NCBI RefSeq assembly: GCF_042646165.1
Contig: NZ_JBHRTC010000013.1
Source of the DNA: Microbaculum marinum
GTDB lineage: Bacteria > Pseudomonadota > Alphaproteobacteria > Rhizobiales > Tepidamorphaceae
Length of the DNA: 64,000 bases
Direction: 5' to 3' (one strand)
A model generated the notes under the pieces. That model was not told where the DNA came from and searched no databases. It saw nothing but the letters and a program-made list of their open reading frames with translations. Shown piece after piece: positions 29,873-38,649 of this stretch. Position 1 is the first letter of the stretch, and each line of letters begins with the position of its first letter. The position numbers were made by a program, and so were the translations under genes.

Positions 29873-29946
29873 CGGCCGAACCATTCCGGTGCGGCGCCCG
29901 GACAGGAATGTCGCGCCGCCGAAATCTCCAAATTGACCGGTCGCAT

Positions 29947-29982
29947 GGCCGCGCGTCGGAACGGATGCGCGGCCTTTCGTTT
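29947..29982 (+). terminator. Rho-independent terminator of the DUF2852 gene
   Basis: GGCCGCGC (29947-29954) pairs with GCGCGGCC (29967-29974), extended by a GTC/GAT near-match, and TTTCGTTT follows directly. It is placed 75 nt after the DUF2852 stop and 53 nt before the acyltransferase, so the two genes are separate units. Confidence 0.75.
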
Positions 29983-30034
29983 GTCGCCAATTCCTTGAGT
30001 CACCGAACGGTCACGCCAGCGCGGCGAAGATGTC

Positions 30035-30991
30035 ATGGAATCCCGCCAAAAGCGGGTCATGATGTTGGATCCCGGTTTCAGGACCATCGAGGGTCGGGGC
30101 GAGTTCCCCGATGCGGCCCGCTTTTCCTACTCCAGCCCTGACCTACCCTTGCTTCAGCAGGCGGTGATCCGCGCCGTTGAATTGGCCGGCGGACAACGGC
30201 GTCTCAAGCAGCTTTACGACGATCAGCGTCGGGGCCGCCTGGAAGGAGAAAGCTTCTTCGACGCAGCGATCCGATTCCTGGCGCTGGAGGTCCGTTTCGA
30301 TCAGGAGGCACTGCGCGCGGTCCCCGCATCCGGCCCGGTCGTATTCGTCGCCAATCATCCCTACGGCGTGCTGGACGGAATAGTGCTCGCCGCACTTGCG
30401 CTGCGGGTGCGGCCGGAGACAAAGATCCTCGCGAACGACGTGCTCTACCGGGTGCCGGAGACACGGGCGCACCTGTTGCCGGTCGCCTTCGGAGAAACGC
30501 GGCAGTCCCTGGCGATCAATGTCGCCTCGCGCCGCGCTGCCCAAGCCTGGTTGGCCGAGGGCGGGGCTATCGGCATCTTTCCCGGCGGCGGAGTGGCAAC
30601 CAGCGAGCGGGTGTTCAGCAGGCCGGTTTACGATCTGCCCTGGCATCCCTTCACCGCGAAGCTCGTGAGCGCGGCTCGGGCGACCGTGGTTCCGATCCAT
30701 TTCCATGGCCAGAACAGCCGGCTGTTCCAGATCGCCAGTCATCTGAGCCTGACCCTGCGACTGTCGCTCCTGTTCCGGGAAACCACGCGGCGCATCGGCA
30801 CGCGGGTGGACGTGACGATCGGCGAGCCCGTTGCGTTCGAGGCACTCGAAGCCTACCGGGACAAGGCGGCGCTCACCGGCGAACTCAGGCGCCGCACCTA
30901 TGCGCTCGCGCCGACCGCCGAATTCGACTGGATGCGCCAGGGGAGGATCCGGGGAAGCAGTCGCTTCCGCCGAAAACAGGCATCGACCTAA
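30035..30991 (+). CDS. Lysophospholipid acyltransferase family protein (PlsC-like)
   Basis: The 318-residue protein has the HxxxxD acyltransferase motif in NHPYGVLDG (about residues 109-117) and the FPxG motif in GIFPGGGVATSERVF (about 183-197), plus DLPWHPFTAKLVSAA that favours the family. It acylates glycerolipid or ornithine-lipid intermediates using acyl-ACP or acyl-CoA at the membrane; the acceptor is not known. It could be an ornithine-lipid acyltransferase of the OlsA/OlsB group, common in Rhizobiales. An in-frame ATG at 30062 is an alternative start. Confidence 0.88.
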   Translation: MESRQKRVMMLDPGFRTIEGRGEFPDAARFSYSSPDLPLLQQAVIRAVELAGGQRRLKQLYDDQRRGRLEGESFFDAAIRFLALEVRFDQEALRAVPASGPVVFVANHPYGVLDGIVLAALALRVRPETKILANDVLYRVPETRAHLLPVAFGETRQSLAINVASRRAAQAWLAEGGAIGIFPGGGVATSERVFSRPVYDLPWHPFTAKLVSAARATVVPIHFHGQNSRLFQIASHLSLTLRLSLLFRETTRRIGTRVDVTIGEPVAFEALEAYRDKAALTGELRRRTYALAPTAEFDWMRQGRIRGSSRFRRKQAST

Positions 30992-31154
30992 CAGGGCCTG
31001 ACAATGTGTGGAGTGCCGTCGCCTGATCTCAGGTCGTCGTGGCCACGCAGGGTCCCGGTCGCATCACGTCCGGCAGTCCGGACCTTCGGCGTCGAGGACT
31101 GCTTTCGCTGCAGCCTACATCGTCACGCCGCGGGAGCGGGCGTGGCCCGTCCCG

Positions 31155-31544
31155 TCAGCCGGCGGAAATCCGCTCCACCTTGAGGATTCGGCCGGCCGGA
31201 TTGACGAAGAAGATCTGGATAATGTTGATCTCCTTCGGTCCCCCGAGGGTCATGATGCGCGTCACGACGCGACTGGTGCCGCAGCCCTTGGGATTTGGCC
31301 CGATTACGATGGTGACCGGAATGGTGTCGGGACCGATGGCCTGACCGGCGGGTGCACCGCGCTTTGCCGACAGTGCGGCCTGACAGGTGTCGCCGGCTAC
31401 GAAGTTCGCCTCGAGGCGCAGCGGTCCGCCGAGCGGTCCGGTACGGCGGGCATAGCTGCCGGGACCCTGGGCGTGTGCGAAGTCTGCACCCGCCAGGACC
31501 AGGGTGAAGAGGACAAGCGAAAGGTATCTCACGAGTCGTTTCAT
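31155..31544 (-). CDS. Small secreted protein of unknown function
   Basis: The 129-residue protein has a signal peptide (about 1-25, ending in AHA) and a mature domain with two cysteines (GDTCQAAL and PKGCGTSR). I do not recognise the family. The region GPDTIPVTIVIGPNP is beta-rich. The start at 31544 has GGAGG upstream and begins the signal peptide; the longer frame to 31559 lacks this. The gene is convergent with the acyltransferase gene. Confidence 0.72.
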   Translation of the reverse strand: MKRLVRYLSLVLFTLVLAGADFAHAQGPGSYARRTGPLGGPLRLEANFVAGDTCQAALSAKRGAPAGQAIGPDTIPVTIVIGPNPKGCGTSRVVTRIMTLGGPKEINIIQIFFVNPAGRILKVERISAG

Positions 31545-31985
31545 CGGAGCCTCCGGCAACCTTCATCGGTCGCATCACACAGTGACGCTGGAAGTAGTGC
31601 GTGGCGGGTGCTCCTCAAGGCAAGCGCATGTGCCGAGGCGGGCTGCCGGGTGCGCTGGGTCAGACTTGGGCCGGAAAGCACGCGTCGATGAATGGACGGT
31701 TCGGCGTTATTCGCCAATCCATCGAGGCGTGCCGATGAGGTCCGGCGTCGAATTGCTTCACCTGCCGGGGGGATGCAGAATGGCCGCCAATTCCAGTGCC
31801 GGAACGCATCACGCCGGCTCCAAGGGCCACCATCTTCGCAGGGAAATGACCGCGGGCAGGCGAGGATCTGACTGAAACCCTTCAGGCCATTGTATTTCTC
31901 TATAGTCGGTGATAATGATATCACTGTCAGTTGCGGATACTGGGGCTCCCGGATTGAGCGACTCCAGCGACCGCTGAACCGATCC
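31545..31985. other. Intergenic region with candidate TetR operator
   Basis: These 441 nt separate a - strand secreted-protein gene from a + strand TetR gene. I see no convincing gene in it. The left part presumably holds the secreted gene's promoter. Near its right end, 31900-31925 is AT-rich and contains the inverted repeat GTGATA-N4-TATCAC (31909-31924). Confidence 0.5.
31909..31924. promoter_or_regulatory. Palindrome upstream of TetR regulator
   Basis: GTGATA (31909-31914) and TATCAC (31919-31924) form a perfect 6-bp inverted repeat with a 4-nt spacer, upstream of the probable GTG start of the TetR gene at 31986. It may be the regulator's own operator. It also resembles the left half of an iron-regulator (Fur) box (GATAATGATA), so another factor cannot be excluded. 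Confidence 0.45.
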
Positions 31986-32732
31986 GTGGGCTCGGACAGG
32001 GGCGCAACCGCGACGGGTGGTCCGGCTTCCGGAGGAAATCACATTCAGGGCGCCAGCTACGACTTCGCGGATCTCCTGCTCGTCAAGGCACGCGATGCCG
32101 GTTTGCGGAAAACGGAGCGCACGCGGCACGCGCTGCTGGCGAGCCTTGCCCGCGAACTGGCGACGGGCGGACGATCGGGCGTCAAGGTAGCGGCCGTGGC
32201 GGCCGGCGCCGGCGCGGCACACGGCACCTATTATCGCTACTTCGCCGATTCCTCCGACGGCATGGATGCCCTTATCGACGCGTTCTCGCAGTTTTGCCGC
32301 AGCTCGCTGGACGGCGCGGGGGCAGGCGATGCGGGCTCTCGGGAGCGCGTCCGGGCGATCTTTCTGGTTCAGGTCGCACTGTTCCGGGACAACGGCGCAT
32401 TGATGGCCTGCCTGATCGCTCCCGAGCCTGCCATCATGAACGGCGACACCGCCGCGGCGGTGCAGGCCCGCTACTGGGAGTGGCTCATGCGGATCGCTGC
32501 GTGGATCGCCAGGGGACGGAGCGCCATGCCGGGGGCGCCGAGGCAGACGCCGGCGCAGTTGCTGCCGCTCGCCTACGCGCTGGCGGGCATGGTCGAGGCG
32601 TTGCTGGCGCGGATCTACCTGCGCAGGGACCCCGAGCTGACCGATCTGGCGGAGGACGAAGACGCGCTCGCGGATTTCCTGACGGATATCTGGTGGCGCG
32701 GCGCGTTCGGCGGGAGCATTTCCCGAGACTGA
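31986..32732 (+). CDS. TetR family transcriptional regulator
   Basis: The predicted 248-residue protein has a TetR-type helix-turn-helix at about residues 45-90 (RKTERTRHALLASLARELATGG ... VAAVAAGAGAAHGTYYRYF). The C-terminal domain (about 100-245) is helical and resembles ligand-binding TetR domains. The start is uncertain: a TTG at 31890 would extend the protein by 32 residues and put the palindrome at 31909-31924 inside the coding sequence, so the GTG at 31986 is preferred. It may regulate itself or a nearby gene; the target is unknown. Confidence 0.78.
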   Translation: MGSDRGATATGGPASGGNHIQGASYDFADLLLVKARDAGLRKTERTRHALLASLARELATGGRSGVKVAAVAAGAGAAHGTYYRYFADSSDGMDALIDAFSQFCRSSLDGAGAGDAGSRERVRAIFLVQVALFRDNGALMACLIAPEPAIMNGDTAAAVQARYWEWLMRIAAWIARGRSAMPGAPRQTPAQLLPLAYALAGMVEALLARIYLRRDPELTDLAEDEDALADFLTDIWWRGAFGGSISRD

Positions 32733-32785
32733 GGCCGAGCGAAATGCGCTCGACCGCATGCATCCAAGCCGTGCGGCAGCCCGGC

Positions 32786-33448
32786 TCAGCGTGCCGCAGC
32801 GTCGTCGGTGCCGAGAGCGAGCTTGATTCCGAAGCCGATCATCAGCGAACCGGCAAGCCCGGCGAGATACCGGTTCATGCGCTGAAACGCCGCCTGTGCC
32901 GGCGGCGCTGCGAAGGCAAGCGCGACCAGCCCGTACCAAAGCCCCGTCTGGATGCCGATGATGGCGATCACCGCGACGTAGAACCAGACGGGCGCAGACG
33001 GGGGAACCGCGACGATGAAGACAGAGGTCCAGAACACTGCCGATTTCGGGTTGGCGAGGTTCGTCAGCACCCCCAGCCGGAAGGCGGCGACGGGAAGCCG
33101 CTTCGGTTCCGAGGCTGCCGCCCGCGGTCCGGGTGCCTGCCAAATCGCGCCCCACAGCATGCGGGCGCCGAGCCAGACGAGGTAGGCGGCGCCGGCGAGC
33201 TTCAGGCCGTTGTAGAGCGCGCCCAACTCCTGCAGCACGATTCCGACACCTGCGAGCGTCAGGCTGACCCAGGTGAGCGTGGCGACAACGATACCCGCCA
33301 CACACAACAGCCCCTGCCGCGCGCCGCGAGTGCCGGCGACGTGAGCCGTGACCACGATGTTGGGCCCGGGCACCATGGCCCCGACCAGATGGATCGCGGA
33401 AAGGGCGAGCAGGGCGGAAAGGAGGGACGGGGCGGTCATGACGGGCAA
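32786..33448 (-). CDS. LysE/RhtB family amino acid exporter
   Basis: The 220-residue membrane protein has about six hydrophobic segments and the signature MVPGPNIVVTAHVAGTRGARQG near residues 25-46. It is distinct from the LysE gene at 6.75 kb. It lies downstream of the 5-oxoprolinase gene on the same strand (144-nt gap), so they may be cotranscribed; an exporter for amino acids would fit 5-oxoproline/glutamate metabolism. Substrate is inferred only. Confidence 0.9.
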   Translation of the reverse strand: MPVMTAPSLLSALLALSAIHLVGAMVPGPNIVVTAHVAGTRGARQGLLCVAGIVVATLTWVSLTLAGVGIVLQELGALYNGLKLAGAAYLVWLGARMLWGAIWQAPGPRAAASEPKRLPVAAFRLGVLTNLANPKSAVFWTSVFIVAVPPSAPVWFYVAVIAIIGIQTGLWYGLVALAFAAPPAQAAFQRMNRYLAGLAGSLMIGFGIKLALGTDDAAAR

Positions 33449-33592
33449 TCCGGCCGGAGTTTCGCCGCGGCTATCGCGGGCACGAGAATTGCCGGGAAGG
33501 TATACGGAGTCGGCGACTTTTGCACGCGTGCGCGAGCCGGCTGCAGCATCCGTTGAATCGCAATCGGGCCGTATATCACGGCGGCTCGCCGG

Positions 33593-36500
33593 CTATTGCC
33601 CAAAACCCCCGCCACTCGGCGTCCTGATGATGATCGCGTCGCCGGGCGCGCATTCGGTCTGGTCGCAGCCTTCCAGTTTCTCGATCGTTCCGTCGGCGCG
33701 GCGAACGGAATTCTCGCCGCATTCGCCGGGAGAGCCGCCGTCGAGGCCGAAGGGCGGCACGATGCGGTGGCCGGTCAGCAGCGAGACGTCCATCTGCTCG
33801 AGGAAGCGGATCGTGCGCATCGTGCCGTCGCCGCCGCGCCATTTGCCATTGCCGCCGGAGCCGCGCCGGACGCGGAAGTCCTCGAGTACGACGGGATAGC
33901 GGAATTCCAGGATTTCCGGATCGGTGAGGCGGGTGTTGGTCATGTGCGTGTGGACGGCCGAGGTCCCGTCGAAGCCAGGTCCGGCGCCGGAGCCGCCGCA
34001 GATGGTTTCGTAGTACTGGTATGTGGCGTTGCCGAAGTTGAAGTTGTTCATCGTGCCCTGGGCGGCAGCCTGCGCGCGGAGCGCCCCGAAGAGGGTGTCG
34101 GTCACGGCCTGGCTCACCTCGACGTTGCCGGCGACGACGGCGGCGGGATACTTGGGCGCCAGCATGCAGTCGTCCGGGATGACGATGTTGATGGGCTTCA
34201 GGCAGCCGGCGTTCATCGGGATCTCGTCGTTCACCATGCAGCGGAACACGTAGAGCACCGCCGCGCGGGTGACCGGGTGCGGGGCGTTGAAGTTGGAGGG
34301 CTGCTGCGGCGACGTTCCGGTGAAGTCGACGGTCGCCTCGCGGCGCTTCTTGTCCACCGTGATCCGAACCTTGATCACCGCGCCGATGTCCATCGGGTAT
34401 TCGAACGCGCAATCATGCAGTGCGTCGATGAACCGCCTGACGCTCTCCTCGGCGTTGTCCTGGACATGCCGCATGTAGGCCTGCACGACGTCGAGGCCGA
34501 AATGGCCGACGATCTTCCGAAGCTCGACGACGCCCTTCTCGTTGGCCGCGATCTGGGCGCGCAGGTCGGCGATGTTCTGGTTGGGATTGCGGCACGGCCA
34601 CGGGCCCGAGGTGAGCAGTTCGCGCAGGGGCTCTTCGCGGAAGCTGCCGCGATCGACCAGCTTGAAGTTGTCGATGACGATGCCTTCCTCCTCGATCGAG
34701 TTCGCCCGCGGCGTCATCGAGCCGGGAGCCTTGCCGCCGACATCGGCATGGTGCCCGCGCGAGGCGATCCAGAAGAGGATTTCTCCTGATTTCTTTAAAA
34801 CGTCATCCCGGACAGCCGCAGGCTGAGCCGGGATCGCCCCAGGCTCCGGCGCTGCGGCTTCGGGCGATCCCGGCTCTCCGCGTTGCTCCGGCCGGGATGA
34901 CGTCGGGTAGGCTCCGGCGTCGGATCCGGCCTCATGCCGGAACACCGGGGTCACCACGGTGATGTCGGGCAGGTGGGTGCCGCCGTTGTAGGGGGCGTTG
35001 AGGACGAAGACGTCGCCGGGGTGAATTTCGGGGTTCTGCTCGATGACCGCCATGACCGACCGGTCCATCGAGCCGAGGTGCACCGGCATGTGCGGCGCAT
35101 TGGCGATCAGCGACCCGTCAGTCGCGAAGACGGCGCAGGAGAAATCGAGGCGTTCCTTGATGTTGACCGAATAGGCCGTCTTCTGCAGCGTCACGCCCAT
35201 CTGCTCGGCGATCGACATGAAAAGGTTGTTGAACACCTCGAGCATCACCGGATCGGCCTCGGTGCCGATCGCCGACTGGCGGGAGAGGGCTGCGACGCGG
35301 CGCAGGACGAGGTGCTGTTTCGGCGTGATTTCCGCCCGCCAGCCGTCCTCCACCACCACGGTATTGTGCGGTTCGATGATCAGGGCCGGTCCGGTGACGG
35401 TATGGCCCGGGCTCATAGCCTCGCGGCCAAATACCGGCGCCTCGCGCCACTCGCCGCCGGAAAACAGGCGCGTCCGGGCGGACGGCTCGGCGGCACCGGC
35501 GACGGCGGGATGATCCGGCTCGTCGCGACGCGCGCCGCCGCCGGCTGTCTCCACCTCGATCGCCTCGATCATGATCGCCTTTTGCGGCGTGATGAATCCG
35601 AACTGCTGGCGATGAGCTGCCTCGAAGGCATTCGTCATCTCCTCGGGCGAGGCCAGCTCGACGGTGAGCGGCGTGTCCGTGCCGGCATAGCGCAGGTGGA
35701 CACGGACGACGGTCGTCGCGTCGCCGCCGGCGATGCCCTGGCCGGCAAGCTCGGCCTCGTTCTCGGCGGTCAGACGCCCGGCGATGTCTTCGACCTCGTC
35801 CATCGCCTCGGCCTTGAGTTCCCGCTCGACCGCCTGCTGGCGGTTCGCCCGGATGTCGGCGAGGCCCATGCCGTAGGCCGACAGAATTCCGGCGAGCGGG
35901 TGGATGAGCACCGTCTTCATGCCGAGCGTATCGGCGATCAGGCAGGCGTGCTGGCCGCCGGCGCCGCCGAAGCAGGTCAGCGCGTACTCGGTGACGTCGT
36001 AGCCACGCTCCACGGATATCTTCTTGATGGCGTTCGCCATGTTCTCGACCGCGATGCGCAGGAAGCCCTCCGCCACCTCTTCGGGGCTGCGGCCGTCGCC
36101 GATCTCGTCGGCCATGGCGGCGAAGGCAGTGCGGACCGCCTCGAGGTCGAGCGGCTGGTTTCGGTCGGGGCCAAAGATCTTCGGGAAGAATTCGGGATCG
36201 ATCTTGCCCAGCATCACGTTGGCGTCGGTCACCGCCAGCGGGCCGCCGCGGCGGTAGCACTTCGGACCTGGATTGGCGCCGGCGGAGTCCGGCCCGACGC
36301 GAAAGCGGGCGCCGTCGAAGTGCAGGATCGACCCGCCGCCGGCAGCCACCGTGTGAATGCGCATCATCGGGGCCCGCATCCGGACCCCGGCGACTTCCGT
36401 TTCGAAGGTCCGCTCGAACTCGCCGTCGTAGTGGGAGACATCCGTCGAGGTGCCGCCCATGTCGAATCCGATGATCCGCTCGAAGCCCGCCATGTGTGAC

Positions 36501-37363
36501 GTCTCGACCGCTCCGACGACCCCGCCGGCCGGACCGGACAGGATAGCGTCCTTGCCCTGGAACAGGTCGGCGGCCGTCAGTCCGCCGTGCGATTGCATGA
36601 ACATCAGGCGCGGGGCGTCCCCGGCGACCTTCCGCTTCTCGGCATCCGGCAGCGAGGGCGCATCGACCGCCGACAGCTCGCCTGCCACCTGGTCGACATA
36701 GCGGCGCAGAATAGGTGAGAGATAGGCATCGACCACGGTGGTGTCGCCCCGGCCGACGAGCTTCATCAGCGGCGAGACCTCGTGCGAGACCGACACCTGG
36801 GTGAAGCCGATCTCGCGGGCGAGGGCGGCGAGCTTTGCTTCGTGGTCGTGGTACCTGAAGCCATGCATCAGCACGATGGCGCAGGCGCGGATGCCGTCCT
36901 GATAAACTGATTCAAGTGCCTGCCGGGCAGATTCAAGGTCGAGAGGTATCTCTATGTCCCCATTGGACAAAACGCGCTCGTCGACTTCCACGACGCATTC
37001 ATAAAGCAGTTCAGGTTTGATGATGTGACGGTCGAACAGGCGGGGCCGCGCCTGGTACCCGATTTCGAGCGCATCGCGAAAACCGCAGGTGATGACGAGC
37101 ACCGTACGGTCGCCCTTGCGCTCGAGCAGGGCGTTGGTCGCGACCGTCGTTCCCATCTTCACCGAGTTGATCTTTTCAGACGGGATCGGGGCGTCAGGCG
37201 CAACGGCGAGAAGATCGCGGATGCCCTGGATCGCAGCGTCGCGATAGGCCTCCGGATTCTCGGAGAGCAGCTTGTGCGGGACTATCTCCCCTTCGGGACT
37301 TCGCGCAACGATATCGGTGAACGTGCCGCCGCGGTCGATCCAGAAGTCCCACTTGCCGGACAT
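33593..37363 (-). CDS. 5-oxoprolinase / hydantoinase HyuA-HyuB fusion
   Basis: The 1256-residue protein joins HyuA and HyuB. The N-terminal HyuA domain (about 1-660) has DRGGTFTDIVARSPEG near the start, GTTVATNALLERKG, and the phosphate-binding GFDMGGTSTDVS. The HyuB domain (about 690-1250) opens with EVFNNLFMSIAEQMG and includes ASRGHHADVGG. Such proteins open 5-oxoproline or hydantoin rings with ATP. The stretch at residues about 810-855 is longer than expected for the family, with a 102-bp palindromic element in frame. It diverges from a MarR-type regulator. The start at 37363 (MSGKW) is chosen because the HyuA domain follows immediately. 5-oxoprolinase versus hydantoinase specificity cannot be settled. 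Confidence 0.92.
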   Translation of the reverse strand: MSGKWDFWIDRGGTFTDIVARSPEGEIVPHKLLSENPEAYRDAAIQGIRDLLAVAPDAPIPSEKINSVKMGTTVATNALLERKGDRTVLVITCGFRDALEIGYQARPRLFDRHIIKPELLYECVVEVDERVLSNGDIEIPLDLESARQALESVYQDGIRACAIVLMHGFRYHDHEAKLAALAREIGFTQVSVSHEVSPLMKLVGRGDTTVVDAYLSPILRRYVDQVAGELSAVDAPSLPDAEKRKVAGDAPRLMFMQSHGGLTAADLFQGKDAILSGPAGGVVGAVETSHMAGFERIIGFDMGGTSTDVSHYDGEFERTFETEVAGVRMRAPMMRIHTVAAGGGSILHFDGARFRVGPDSAGANPGPKCYRRGGPLAVTDANVMLGKIDPEFFPKIFGPDRNQPLDLEAVRTAFAAMADEIGDGRSPEEVAEGFLRIAVENMANAIKKISVERGYDVTEYALTCFGGAGGQHACLIADTLGMKTVLIHPLAGILSAYGMGLADIRANRQQAVERELKAEAMDEVEDIAGRLTAENEAELAGQGIAGGDATTVVRVHLRYAGTDTPLTVELASPEEMTNAFEAAHRQQFGFITPQKAIMIEAIEVETAGGGARRDEPDHPAVAGAAEPSARTRLFSGGEWREAPVFGREAMSPGHTVTGPALIIEPHNTVVVEDGWRAEITPKQHLVLRRVAALSRQSAIGTEADPVMLEVFNNLFMSIAEQMGVTLQKTAYSVNIKERLDFSCAVFATDGSLIANAPHMPVHLGSMDRSVMAVIEQNPEIHPGDVFVLNAPYNGGTHLPDITVVTPVFRHEAGSDAGAYPTSSRPEQRGEPGSPEAAAPEPGAIPAQPAAVRDDVLKKSGEILFWIASRGHHADVGGKAPGSMTPRANSIEEEGIVIDNFKLVDRGSFREEPLRELLTSGPWPCRNPNQNIADLRAQIAANEKGVVELRKIVGHFGLDVVQAYMRHVQDNAEESVRRFIDALHDCAFEYPMDIGAVIKVRITVDKKRREATVDFTGTSPQQPSNFNAPHPVTRAAVLYVFRCMVNDEIPMNAGCLKPINIVIPDDCMLAPKYPAAVVAGNVEVSQAVTDTLFGALRAQAAAQGTMNNFNFGNATYQYYETICGGSGAGPGFDGTSAVHTHMTNTRLTDPEILEFRYPVVLEDFRVRRGSGGNGKWRGGDGTMRTIRFLEQMDVSLLTGHRIVPPFGLDGGSPGECGENSVRRADGTIEKLEGCDQTECAPGDAIIIRTPSGGGFGQ
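34801..34902. repeat. 102-bp palindromic repeat element inserted in frame in HyuB
   Basis: The ends form an 11-bp inverted repeat, CGTCATCCCGG (34801-34811) and CCGGGATGACG (34892-34902). Inside is a second inverted repeat of 15 bp, GAGCCGGGATCGCCC (34825-34839) and its complement (34862-34876). The length is a multiple of three (34 codons) and it is read without a stop as TSSRPEQRG...AAVRDD within the hydantoinase protein. CGTCATCCCGG-type palindromes are widespread repeats in alphaproteobacterial genomes, and in-frame insertion has been described for Rickettsia palindromic elements. I did not see another full copy in the window. The coding context on the right side (34783-34800) uses AT-rich codons such as TTA, AAA and TCA. 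Confidence 0.82.
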
Positions 37364-37452
37364 GCATGTTCCCCTTGCTGACCTTGCCGGACCCTGTCCG
37401 GCTCCATCTTTGTGAAGCCCGCCCGCCATGCGGGGCGCTTGCCAACGTCAAC

Positions 37453-37479
37453 ATTTCGTCGATAAATTGTCGATGAAAT
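37453..37479. promoter_or_regulatory. 27-bp imperfect palindrome between oxoprolinase and MarR genes
   Basis: Two 13-nt arms around a central base, beginning ATTTCGTCGATAA and ending TTGTCGATGAAAT, match at 11 of 13 positions. It lies in a 135-nt divergent space, 20 nt before the MarR gene's ATG. Position and size suit a MarR-type dimer operator controlling both genes. The surrounding AT-rich DNA likely holds both promoters. Confidence 0.62.
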
Positions 37480-37498
37480 TTTTCGGCAAGGAACGGAC

Positions 37499-38038
37499 AT
37501 GACTGCCGACCAGTCAGCGCACACCTCCGGCGAGGGGCTCGGTCCGATCGTTTCCTCGGCCCATCTGGCCGCCGGTGAAATGCCCAGCCTGTCGGAGTTC
37601 GAGTTCGGCCTGATCCTGGCGTCGCACGCCTTTCACCGGTGGATGGTTCGCTGCATGCAGGCGGCGGGAGTCGGCGGACTGTCGGCGCTCGACATCCTCG
37701 TGCTGCATTCGGTAGCCCACCGGGACCGCCCCAAGAAGCTCGCGGATATCTGCCTCGTCCTGAACATCGAGGACACTCATCTGGTCACCTACGCCGTGCG
37801 CAAGCTGCAGACCAGGGGCCTTGTGGCGGGCGGACGTGCCGGCAATGAGAAAACCGTCGAGATGACCGCGAAGGGACAGGCGGTCTGCAGGCGCTATTTC
37901 GAGATACGCGAGGCACTCCTGGTGCGGGCCGTGAAGGGGATCGGCTTCGCGGCGGATGTCCTGTCGGACGATGCCGCGCTGCTCCGGGCCCTGTCCGGCC
38001 ACTACGACCAGGCGGCGCGGTCGGCCGCATCGCTGTAG
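37499..38038 (+). CDS. MarR-type winged helix transcriptional regulator
   Basis: The 179-residue protein has a winged helix (about residues 55-125): LSALDILVLHSVAHRDRPKKLADICLVLNIEDTHLVTYAVRKLQTRGLV, followed by a wing and helical dimerisation segments. It is of the PF13463-like MarR group often found beside hydantoinase genes in Rhizobiales. It is divergent from the oxoprolinase, with a 27-bp imperfect palindrome between them, so control of the oxoprolinase is the natural inference. AAGGA precedes the ATG at 37499. Confidence 0.9.
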   Translation: MTADQSAHTSGEGLGPIVSSAHLAAGEMPSLSEFEFGLILASHAFHRWMVRCMQAAGVGGLSALDILVLHSVAHRDRPKKLADICLVLNIEDTHLVTYAVRKLQTRGLVAGGRAGNEKTVEMTAKGQAVCRRYFEIREALLVRAVKGIGFAADVLSDDAALLRALSGHYDQAARSAASL

Positions 38039-38077
38039 GCGGATCGTCCAGACCGGCAAAGCGGCGGCGGCACCGGT

Positions 38078-38113
38078 GCAAAACAAAACCGGCGACGCAT
38101 CATGCGCCGCCGG
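38078..38113 (-). terminator. Rho-independent terminator of the small secreted-protein gene
   Basis: A 12-nt arm starting CCGGCGACGC (38089-38100) pairs with ATGCGCCGCCGG (38102-38113) with one mismatch. On the - strand it is followed by TTTTGTTTTG. It lies 72 nt beyond the stop of the gene at 38185. The + strand lacks a T-tract, so it does not clearly end the MarR transcript. Confidence 0.7.
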
Positions 38114-38184
38114 CTTCAACTCTATCCGACCAGACCGGAGCGGCTATGTCCGCTCCCGGTCCACAAGTCGAACGGGTGTGGTCT

Positions 38185-38607
38185 TCAGTTGCAGCGGGCC
38201 GACTTCTTGCCGGTCCAGTTGCCGGCCGCGATCGTGCCGCCGTTGGAGGTCTGGAACTGGACGTAGCCCGTGCCGCCGATCGAGTTCTTGGTGGTGATGT
38301 CGCCGACCGCACTGAGGGCCGCCTTGCCGCTCACGCCGTACCACATCAGATCGTCGCCTTCCTGGACCCACTGGCCGCCGACGGTCTTGCTGCCGACGAG
38401 GCCCCAGGTGCCGCTGTACTTCCTGTACCCGGCGATGTTGTTGGTCTGAACGAACAGGATGCACTGCTGGGACAGATACACGCCGTTCCTGTTGTAGTAC
38501 TTGATCAGCCATGTGCCACTGATGCCCGTATTGGCCGCCGATGCCGGCTCGCCGCCGAAGGTCACCAAGGTGAGCAGAGCTACCGCAGACAAAATCAGTT
38601 TCTTCAT
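38185..38607 (-). CDS. Small secreted protein of unknown function
   Basis: The 140-residue protein has a signal peptide (about 1-25, ending ASA) and a mature beta-rich domain with repeated Gly-Thr-Trp motifs (ISGTWLIKYYN, YSGTWGLVGSK, AAGNWTGKKS) resembling lipocalin-like or avidin-like strands. Two cysteines are present (QQCILF and the C-terminal ARCN). I do not recognise the family. A promoter lies just upstream and a terminator downstream, so it is monocistronic. Confidence 0.75.
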   Translation of the reverse strand: MKKLILSAVALLTLVTFGGEPASAANTGISGTWLIKYYNRNGVYLSQQCILFVQTNNIAGYRKYSGTWGLVGSKTVGGQWVQEGDDLMWYGVSGKAALSAVGDITTKNSIGGTGYVQFQTSNGGTIAAGNWTGKKSARCN

Positions 38608-38649
38608 TGCCGTTTAACCCCGTTAGGTGTTGTGAAAGCCCAGTTTCGG

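Noticed and set aside
31764..31876. Short + strand frame with a G-rich site upstream
   Set aside because: Translation is polar and Arg/Gln-rich with no signal or domain; probably chance.
31809..33305. Long - strand open frame of 498 codons
   Set aside because: It overlaps the TetR and LysE genes antisense, and its translation is low-complexity Arg/Ala/Gly-rich, typical of GC-rich shadow frames.
34934..36499. Long + strand open frame of 521 codons antisense to the hydantoinase
   Set aside because: Same shadow effect; the hydantoinase on the other strand has clear family motifs throughout.
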